From an uncultured Clostridia bacterium (GTDB lineage: Bacteria > Bacillota_A > Clostridia > Christensenellales > CAG-138), in assembly GCA_947302865.1 (NCBI GenBank), contig CAMYWS010000112.1:1-5058 (forward strand): a DNA stretch of 5,058 nt, in the 5' to 3' direction. Shown in pieces: positions 1-3,819 of this stretch (positions are counted from its first letter, which is position 1; every line of letters starts with the position of its first letter). A program made the position numbers and the translations under genes. Under the pieces are notes generated by a model. The model worked only from the letters and a program-made list of their open reading frames with translations. It did not search any database and was not told the DNA's origin.

Positions 1-68
1 CCGCGCTCGGCTCGTTCGTCACGGTCCTGCGGCTCTTCTCCCTCGCCCGAGGCGCAAGGAGGAGATAA
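1..68 (+). CDS. 3' end of an unidentified GC-rich gene (partial)
   Basis: Reading in the frame whose first full codon begins at base 3 gives a 21-residue C-terminus (ALGSFVTVLRLFSLARGARRR) that stops at TAA 66-68. The first 15 full codons all end in G or C, which is the codon signature of the GC-rich genes elsewhere in the window and is the main support for coding. The tail is hydrophobic and then very basic, as at the cytoplasmic end of a membrane protein, but too little is present to name a family. A terminator lies about 50 bases downstream. The gene begins outside the window. Confidence 0.5.
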   Translation, partial: ALGSFVTVLRLFSLARGARRR

Positions 69-119
69 CAAGTGCATTAAAAAGGGCTCTTCGGAGGAGG
101 TTTGTCAAGGGGTTTATTC

Positions 120-155
120 AAAGCACAGTCGGTTTTCGACCGGCTGTGCTTTTTA
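120..155 (+). terminator. Rho-independent terminator after the partial gene
   Basis: Bases 120-133 pair with 139-152 as a 14-bp stem with a five-base loop (one T-G wobble, 129/143). It runs straight into TTTTTATTTT. This is a textbook intrinsic terminator for the gene ending at 68, and it separates that gene from the lipoprotein gene. Confidence 0.9.
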
Positions 156-169
156 TTTTGCATTTCAAC

Positions 170-185
170 CTTATCATTTGATAAG
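170..185. promoter_or_regulatory. 16-bp palindrome upstream of the lipoprotein gene
   Basis: CTTATCA (170-176) and TGATAAG (179-185) form perfect 7-bp arms around TT. A second, smaller inverted repeat, GAATT/AATTC, follows at 193-206. Both lie just upstream of the possible promoters of the lipoprotein gene, where an activator or repressor would bind. I do not recognise the site as belonging to a named regulator. Confidence 0.35.
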
Positions 186-218
186 ATACTTTGAATTCAC
201 AAATTCTTCATACATATT

Positions 219-249
219 TTGTATTTCTATTGCATGTATGGCTTATAAT
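219..249 (+). promoter_or_regulatory. Possible sigma-A promoter of the lipoprotein gene
   Basis: A perfect TATAAT lies at 244-249, with TTGTAT at 219-224 as a weak -35 across a long 19-base spacer. Transcription from it would begin near base 256, only just upstream of or inside the Shine-Dalgarno, so the leader would be very short. A weaker pair, TTGAAT (191-196) and CATATT (213-218) with a 16-base spacer, would give a more usual leader. I cannot choose between them from sequence alone. Confidence 0.35.
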
Positions 250-270
250 AACAAAAAGGGGGTGTGTTTC

Positions 271-1191
271 TTGAAACGCTCGTTATGGATGATGCCTTTC
301 CTGTTGATTGCAGCGCTGTTGTTTTTTGGCTGCAACAATCAGGTCGCCGCACAATCCGCCGCTTCGTCATCCGGCGGGTATATCATCGAAAAGGACGGCT
401 TTTTCTATTTTGCGAATCCGGCAGATGATAATCGTCTGTCCCGAATGGATGATCATTTCGATTCCGTGATCAGATTAAGCGAGCATATGAACGAAACGCC
501 TTTTATCGAGTTGTGCGAAAGAGACGGTTGCTTATACTATCTGCAAAGCGAAGCGTCGAAAGAAGCCGATGCCGTGCACGTGAAGCATCTATGTCGTTAT
601 AGCCTTTTGACAGGTACGGAGGATGTCCTTTTTTCGGCAGATATTGTCGGATATGCCGTTGCGGATGAATGGGTTTATTGCAGCACGGTCAATCCCGTGC
701 AGATGTATCGTATCCGCTTGACAACGTCGGAGTCGGAGACAATCGGCAAGGAGTATTCGAACGCCTATGTTATGCATGATCTTGCCGTTCGCGGAAACAA
801 TCTCATTTATGCAAGTCATGAATCCATTACCGCAAAGGATTTGACAACAGGAGCATCGGAAAGTATTCCGGGATACTCTTACGCTATGGCTGTTTCGGGC
901 GACATGTTATACAGTATCAACTACAATCGCAATTATGCGCTTGAACGGTACAGTCTCAATCGTCTTTCATCCGATAAAGGAACGACTCTCATTGAGCAAG
1001 ATGCGGTATCGTTTGCAGTTCAAGGCGATAAACTGATCTATTCCACGTCGTCCGGAGACATCTGTGCAATGACGAAAACGGGCAAGCAGCGACTTGCAAC
1101 CGGAACCTGTCCGATCCTGACACAATCATATCTTTTTTATTTTGATGCAGATGGAAATATCGGCAGCATGGAAATCAAATCAATCCCATAA
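271..1191 (+). CDS. Putative beta-propeller-like lipoprotein
   Basis: This is a 306-residue predicted lipoprotein. I place the start at TTG 271 because AAGGGGG at 256-262 ends eight bases before it and the protein then opens with a proper signal peptide: MKRS, a hydrophobic core, then LLFFGC with the lipid-bearing Cys at residue 21. The frame is open back to a TTG at 178, but that extension would put 31 residues in front of the signal peptide. After a short Ser/Ala-rich tether, seven segments each carry a hydrophobic strand ending in Tyr (near residues 46, 89, 136, 180, 214, 257 and 290), spaced 33-47 residues. This is the rhythm of a beta-propeller and resembles the DUF5050-type domain of Clostridial surface proteins. 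The family match is from memory. A ligand or partner cannot be inferred. The gene is visibly AT-richer than its neighbours. Confidence is high for the gene and moderate for the fold. Confidence 0.85.
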   Translation: MKRSLWMMPFLLIAALLFFGCNNQVAAQSAASSSGGYIIEKDGFFYFANPADDNRLSRMDDHFDSVIRLSEHMNETPFIELCERDGCLYYLQSEASKEADAVHVKHLCRYSLLTGTEDVLFSADIVGYAVADEWVYCSTVNPVQMYRIRLTTSESETIGKEYSNAYVMHDLAVRGNNLIYASHESITAKDLTTGASESIPGYSYAMAVSGDMLYSINYNRNYALERYSLNRLSSDKGTTLIEQDAVSFAVQGDKLIYSTSSGDICAMTKTGKQRLATGTCPILTQSYLFYFDADGNIGSMEIKSIP

Positions 1192-1202
1192 TAGCAATGA
1201 AA

Positions 1203-1229
1203 AAGCCGGGACTCCGGCTTATTCTTTTT
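1203..1229. terminator. Bidirectional terminator between lipoprotein gene and gene relic
   Basis: AAGCCGG (1203-1209) pairs with CCGGCTT (1214-1220) around GACT. On the plus strand it is followed by ATTCTTTTT and would end the lipoprotein transcript, 11 bases after its stop. On the minus strand the same stem is followed directly by TTT, and its first arm overlaps the TAA of a possible gene relic. It looks able to work in both directions. Confidence 0.75.
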
Positions 1230-1338
1230 GCAGGACTGCATTTTTTTGAATCGCGTTTAGAAGCAACGCTCCGAATCCGCACGTCCCGATATAGCAGGTT
1301 GTCACCGCTGACTGTATCAGTGGTGTATAAGTGCGTCC
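1219..1338 (-). pseudogene. Possible 3' relic of a minus-strand gene
   Basis: On the minus strand this stretch reads as 39 open codons with no usable start. A hydrophobic segment (SAVTTCYIGTCGFGALLLN) is followed by a polar tail ending QKE and a TAA. The stop overlaps the stem of a terminator that suits this strand, which is how a real gene end looks. Upstream the frame meets a stop at 1339-1341 and then the hairpin cluster at 1354. The simplest reading is the surviving C-terminus of a small membrane protein whose body was lost. The IGT-GFG pattern faintly recalls the small ThrE-type threonine/serine exporter subunit, but I would not name it on that. It may also be chance. Confidence 0.25.
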
Positions 1339-1353
1339 TTACGGTAAAAAACG

Positions 1354-1455
1354 AGCTCCCCTTGTCAGGGGAGCTGTCGAGGCTTGCCGAGACTGAGGGG
1401 TAGTCATCTCTCCCTCCGTCACCTATCGGTGACACCTCCCTCGTCAGAGGGAGGT
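1354..1455. repeat. Four-hairpin dyad-symmetric intergenic repeat
   Basis: Four hairpins lie almost back to back. AGCTCCCCT (1354-1362) pairs with 1367-1375 over 9 bp. GTC-GA-GGC (1376-1383) pairs with GCC-GA-GAC (1386-1393) around two tandem G-A mismatches. GTCACC (1418-1423) pairs with GGTGAC (1428-1433). ACCTCCCTC (1434-1442) pairs with 1447-1455 over 9 bp. The middle part, GACTGAGGG (1391-1399) against CCCTCCGTC (1412-1420), is also nearly complementary, so the whole cluster has a dyad: strong hairpin, weak hairpin, centre, weak hairpin, strong hairpin. From memory, CTCCC/GAGGG-type elements of this kind are scattered between genes in Oscillospiraceae. It codes for nothing credible. It may be a MITE- or REP-like element, and it also sits where the reductase gene needs a transcription end. 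Confidence 0.7.
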
Positions 1456-1538
1456 CGAATCGTCCTGCTGCAAGCTGTTGCGGCTGTTTGAAAAACACCT
1501 TTTGAGAGTAGCTCTTCAGAGCCCCTTATTTCTTTGCC

Positions 1539-2651
1539 TTACTCGAACTGCGCCGCCGCCTGCTTCAGGAGTTCGCGGATTTCAAGATGCTGCGGGCAGA
1601 TATCCTCGCACTGACCGCATTCGATGCAGTCGGACGCCTTGCCGCCCTTGCCTGTGACCCAGCCGTAGCGGCTGCCGGGCCGGTTCGGGAACTTGATCTT
1701 TTCGTTCATGCAGCGGAAGATCCCGGGGATGTTGATGCTCATCGGGCAGCCGTCCGTGCAGTAGCGGCAGCCGGTGCACGCCACAAGCGGCAGCGAGCGG
1801 ATGATCCCGCGGACCTCGTCGATCGCCTGATGCGCGGCTTCGGAAAGCGGCTTCGGGTCGTGCATGAAGGCGATGTTCTCCCGCATCTGTTCGAGGTTAT
1901 TCATGCCGGAGAGGATCATCACGACCGGCTCCTGTTCCGCGACGAACCTCAATGCGATCTCGGCAGGCGAGCCCTCGTTCAGCGCGGCAAGCTTTTCGAG
2001 CGCCGCGTCGGGCAGGAAGACCAGACTGCCGCCCTTGATCGGCTCCATGACGAGCACGGGCTTGTCGTGCTTTTTCAGCACGTCGAGACATGCCTGCGAC
2101 TGCACGTTCGGGTCGTCGAGATCCAGATAATTGTACTGGATCTGCACGATCTCGATCTCCGGATGCTCGGTGAGCACGCGGTCTAAAAACTCCGCCGAGT
2201 CGTGGAACGAGAAGCCGACGTGCTTTACCCTGCCCTGCGCCTTCAGCTCCTGCGCGATCTCGAACGCGCGGCAGTCGAGGAACTTCTGATAGTTGCCCTG
2301 ATGGATCGCGTGCAGAAGGTAGAAGTCGAAATACTCCACGCCGCAGATCTCGAGCTGCAGGTTGAAATACGGCAGGATGTCCGCTTCGGTCTGAAAACAG
2401 CTGTCGGACATTTTGTTCGTGAGCACATACCGTTCGCGCGGATAGCGGCTCGTAAGTCCCTCGCGGAGCGCCTTTTCGCTTCTGCCGTCGAAATAGACGT
2501 GCGCCGTGTCGAAATAGTTGTAGCCAGCGTCGAGGAAGCAGTCCACCATCGCGCGGAAGTTGTCCATGTCGATCTCGCCCTTGTCGTCGCACTGCATGCG
2601 CATGCAGCCGAAGGCGAGCTTGCCCTTCAAAAGCTCCGAAAACCGTTCCAT
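1539..2651 (-). CDS. Aldo/keto reductase with C-terminal 2x[4Fe-4S] domain
   Basis: This is a 370-residue cytoplasmic oxidoreductase. Residues about 10-285 form the aldo/keto reductase TIM barrel. The family's catalytic tetrad is visible as Asp48 and Tyr53 (FDTAHVYFDGRSE), Lys80 (LTNK) and His114 (YLLHA). The family reduces carbonyls with NAD(P)H. The tail carries two ferredoxin-type motifs, CxxCxxCxxxCP, at Cys292/295/298/302 and Cys342/345/348/352, enough for two [4Fe-4S] clusters. This architecture is common in anaerobes and suggests electron exchange with another redox partner; the substrate is unknown. The ATG start at 2651 has GGGAGG (bases 2658-2663) six bases upstream and a good promoter. 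It is transcribed alone, convergent with the lipoprotein gene and divergent from the winged-helix gene. All key residues are present. Several long open frames opposite it are codon-bias shadows. Confidence 0.95.
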   Translation of the reverse strand: MERFSELLKGKLAFGCMRMQCDDKGEIDMDNFRAMVDCFLDAGYNYFDTAHVYFDGRSEKALREGLTSRYPRERYVLTNKMSDSCFQTEADILPYFNLQLEICGVEYFDFYLLHAIHQGNYQKFLDCRAFEIAQELKAQGRVKHVGFSFHDSAEFLDRVLTEHPEIEIVQIQYNYLDLDDPNVQSQACLDVLKKHDKPVLVMEPIKGGSLVFLPDAALEKLAALNEGSPAEIALRFVAEQEPVVMILSGMNNLEQMRENIAFMHDPKPLSEAAHQAIDEVRGIIRSLPLVACTGCRYCTDGCPMSINIPGIFRCMNEKIKFPNRPGSRYGWVTGKGGKASDCIECGQCEDICPQHLEIRELLKQAAAQFE

Positions 2652-2682
2652 ACCGTGCCTCCCGTGTGTTTTGTTCTTGTAT

Positions 2683-2712
2683 ATTGTAACGGGAGGCGCT
2701 GCATCCTGTCAA
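2683..2712 (-). promoter_or_regulatory. Sigma-A promoter of the aldo/keto reductase
   Basis: On the minus strand a perfect TTGACA (2707-2712) and TACAAT (2683-2688) are separated by 18 bases. The expected start near 2676 gives a leader of about 25 bases containing the GGGAGG ribosome site. This is the best vegetative promoter in the window and suggests fairly constitutive expression. Confidence 0.85.
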
Positions 2713-2750
2713 GCAGAAAGACGGCGGGAGCGCTTTGTAAACAGACCTTC

Positions 2751-2926
2751 TTTTTCCTGCAGAGGAAACAATCTTCTTGTATCTTTTTTCTATAGAGGAG
2801 ACCGTCCTTTTTCTATAGAGGAAACAATCTTTCTTCTATATAGAGAAGAAACAGATATGACTTTTTTCTCTATAGAGGAGAAGATCTTCTCTGTTTATGT
2901 TTCTCCGTTCTCTGTTTCCTCTATAT
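2751..2926. repeat. AT-rich block of direct and inverted TTTTTCTATAGAGGA repeats
   Basis: The unit is a T5-6 run, then CTATAGAGGA, then a purine-rich tail. Copies begin near 2751 (CTGCAGAGGAAACAATCTTCTT form), 2784, 2808 (CTATAGAGGAAACAATCTTTCTT form), about 2836 (CTATATAGAGAAGAAACA) and 2862 (CTCTATAGAGGAGAAG). An inverted copy lies at 2908-2926. Units are about 24-33 bases apart. Palindromes are embedded: CTCTATAGAG at 2868-2877 and GAGAAGATCTTCTC at 2878-2891. The block lies between divergent genes, on the upstream side of the winged-helix gene. Its spacing is too irregular for a CRISPR array. It could be a protein-binding array (iteron-like), a DNA-unwinding region or slippage-grown low-complexity DNA. 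A TATACT at 2928-2933 could be a -10 element for the downstream gene, but I see no convincing -35. Confidence 0.65.
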
Positions 2927-2979
2927 TTATACTCTTTCTTTTTTTGATACATAGGAAGAAAGTCCCCGAAAGGGAGGAA

Positions 2980-3111
2980 ATGAAACCGGACAAAATTCCG
3001 GGAAACCTGTCCGAAGTTTTTATGCCATACTGGTTCCGTCGGGAGGAAAGAGCAGTATGGCAGTCTTCAAAAATCAGTACAGATATTTTTCCGCAACGGA
3101 TTCCCGCGTGA
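2980..3111 (+). CDS. Possible 43-residue leader ORF overlapping the winged-helix gene
   Basis: ATG 2980 follows GGGAGG (2972-2977), although the gap of two bases is shorter than usual. The peptide begins MKPDKIPGNLSEVF, is polar and basic, and overlaps the first 55 bases of the downstream gene in another frame. It matches no family I know. Its interest is positional: ribosomes reading it would pass through the terminator-like hairpin and through both arms of the inverted repeat that covers the downstream start codon. That would suit a leader peptide coupled to translation of the next gene. It may be only an open frame by chance. Confidence 0.25.
   Translation: MKPDKIPGNLSEVFMPYWFRREERAVWQSSKISTDIFPQRIPA
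2987..3021 (+). terminator. Terminator-like hairpin in the leader of the winged-helix gene
   Basis: CGGACA (2987-2992) pairs with TGTCCG (3008-3013). The interior can add a small TTC/GAA stem (2996-2998 with 3002-3004). Three bases later comes TTTTT (3017-3021). It lies 36 bases before the downstream start codon, so if active it would act as an attenuator rather than a gene end. The stem is modest. Confidence 0.35.
3023..3062 (+). promoter_or_regulatory. 10-bp inverted repeat covering the start codon of the winged-helix gene
   Basis: TGCCATACTG (3023-3032) and CAGTATGGCA (3053-3062) are perfectly complementary. In RNA, the ATG at 3057-3059 lies inside the right arm and the Shine-Dalgarno GGGAGG (3041-3046) lies in the 20-base loop. 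As RNA this would hide the start codon. As DNA it could be an operator for autoregulation. The exact pairing over 10 bp and its placement make chance unlikely, but which level it acts on is not shown. Confidence 0.6.
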
Positions 3112-3548
3112 TCCGCGGCGGCCTTCTTTCGGTATCGGCGCTCGGGATGCTGACGGCGTTTCTGGATCGGTCGGAAACGTGGCAGTTCCGGTTCAGCGAG
3201 ATCGTCCGGTCGCTGAAGCTTTCGCCGGACGAGGCAAAGGCAATTCTGTCCGAGCTGATCGAAAAGGGCTTTGCGGTCGAGCGGCGCGATCGGTACGGCG
3301 TGTATTACGACATCTATGCGTATCCGAAGCAGGCGTCGGGCGCGTCCGGGCGCATCCCCTTCAGCGAGGGGCAATGCCCGTCCGTCGATACGGCGGAGCG
3401 GACGTCCGGCGGTCCTGCCGATGCGCCGGGGGATGACGCGCCAAAGAACCCGCCCGGCATGACCGATGCGCAGCGCGCCGCGAATCTGGAAAAGATCCGG
3501 GAGCTGTTTCCGCCGACGAAAGATTACAAAAGCCCGTACCGCGACTGA
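3057..3548 (+). CDS. Winged-helix protein resembling Rep/DnaD-like replication proteins
   Basis: This is a 163-residue, probably cytoplasmic, DNA-binding protein. Residues about 15-90 read as a winged helix-turn-helix: an opening helix (SVSALGMLTAFLDRS), a Trp-containing turn (TWQFRFSEIVRSL), a recognition segment (SPDEAKAILSELIEKGFAVE) and a final wing strand (YGVYYDIYAYP). The order, the MAVF opening and the closing 'Y-IY--P' strand resemble the N-terminal domain of replication-initiator/DnaD-like proteins on plasmids, phages and ICEs of Clostridia. That likeness is recalled, not computed. Residues about 92-135 are a Pro/Gly/Ala-rich linker, and the charged tail ends LFPPTKDYKSPYRD. ATG 3057 is chosen for GGGAGG ten bases upstream. 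No DnaD-like C-terminal domain or catalytic domain is present. An AT-rich repeat block lies upstream and DnaA-like boxes follow. A simple transcriptional regulator is the main alternative. Confidence 0.75.
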   Translation: MAVFKNQYRYFSATDSRVIRGGLLSVSALGMLTAFLDRSETWQFRFSEIVRSLKLSPDEAKAILSELIEKGFAVERRDRYGVYYDIYAYPKQASGASGRIPFSEGQCPSVDTAERTSGGPADAPGDDAPKNPPGMTDAQRAANLEKIRELFPPTKDYKSPYRD

Positions 3549-3556
3549 GCAGAACG

Positions 3557-3665
3557 TCGTTCACAATTTGGACACACTATCCACGCTTCTTTTCCACCTT
3601 ATCCACCGAGTTATCCACATTCCTTGTATTTATGCGGGTTTCAAAGACGGTTTGTATGTGGAAAA
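3557..3665. other. Cluster of DnaA-box-like 9-mers
   Basis: Against the consensus TTATNCACA, the plus strand carries a perfect TTATCCACA (3611-3619), TTATCCACC (3599-3607, one mismatch), and two with two mismatches: CTATCCACG (3577-3585) and TTTTCCACC (3590-3598). Weaker matches lie at 3568-3576 (TTGGACACA) and 3557-3565 (TCGTTCACA). A reverse box, TTTTCCACA on the minus strand (one mismatch), lies at 3657-3665. Same-strand starts are 9-13 bases apart, as in DnaA filament-forming arrays. The cluster lies just after a Rep-like gene and before the LRR gene. It could be an origin, a DnaA-titrating site or a DnaA-controlled promoter region. Confidence 0.6.
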
Positions 3666-3683
3666 GTACGAAAACGGGCACAA

Positions 3684-3711
3684 GGCGGCGGTTCGTGCGC
3701 GAACCGCCGTC
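3684..3711. terminator. 12-bp GC-rich hairpin without a T-run
   Basis: Bases 3684-3695 pair with 3700-3711 (one G-T wobble, 3685/3710) around TGCG. The core, GGCGGTTCG/CGAACCGCC, is perfect. Neither side has a T-run, so a normal intrinsic terminator is doubtful, but nothing else between 3548 and the next promoter could end the winged-helix transcript. It could also be a cruciform or protein-binding site next to the DnaA-like boxes. Confidence 0.4.
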
Positions 3712-3748
3712 GATCGGCAAATCATGTCACCGCCTGTTGAAATTGCTC

Positions 3749-3777
3749 TTTTCAAACGGCGCCGGATATGGTATGCT
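3749..3777 (+). promoter_or_regulatory. Extended -10 promoter of the LRR gene
   Basis: TTTTCA (3749-3754) and TATGCT (3772-3777) are 17 bases apart, and TGG just before the -10 supplies the extended -10 TG motif. The expected start near 3784 leaves a leader of about 36 bases. The match to consensus is moderate, so a vegetative promoter of medium strength is the likely reading. Confidence 0.55.
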
Positions 3778-3792
3778 GTATATGGATAGAAT

Positions 3793-3806
3793 TGCGCGAT
3801 CGCGCA
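3793..3806. promoter_or_regulatory. 14-bp perfect palindrome in the LRR leader
   Basis: TGCGCGATCGCGCA is a perfect palindrome between the predicted transcription start and the Shine-Dalgarno GAGGGAGGAG (3807-3816). In RNA it can fold as a 5-bp hairpin directly abutting the ribosome site. In DNA it sits where a repressor would block the promoter. No named regulator is suggested by the sequence. Confidence 0.4.
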
Positions 3807-3819
3807 GAGGGAGGAGCTT

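Noticed and set aside
178..270. N-terminal extension of the lipoprotein from the upstream TTG
   Set aside because: No ribosome site fits it, it overlaps the palindrome and promoter-like sequences, and it would bury the signal peptide.
1175..1498. 107-residue minus-strand open frame across the hairpin element
   Set aside because: It is made of translated palindromes and overlaps the lipoprotein gene end; no protein character.
1478..1530. Rho-independent terminator for the reductase gene
   Set aside because: Only short stems (for example GCTC/GAGC at 1511-1522) without a following T-run on the minus strand; none is convincing.
1587..2795. Two long plus-strand open frames (199 and 197 residues) opposite the reductase
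   Set aside because: They lie antisense to a gene with intact catalytic and iron-sulfur motifs and read as Arg/Ala/Val/Leu-biased shadows.
2751..2926. CRISPR array
   Set aside because: Units are degenerate, spacing is irregular, there are no distinct spacers of constant length, and no cas genes are near.
2560..2979. Upstream part of a plus-strand open frame with FSIEE-like peptide repeats
   Set aside because: The peptide repeats follow from the DNA repeat unit, and the frame starts antisense inside the reductase gene without a ribosome site.
3552..3562. LexA/SOS box (GAAC-GTC-GTTC)
   Set aside because: The Firmicute SOS box needs four bases between GAAC and GTTC; here there are three.
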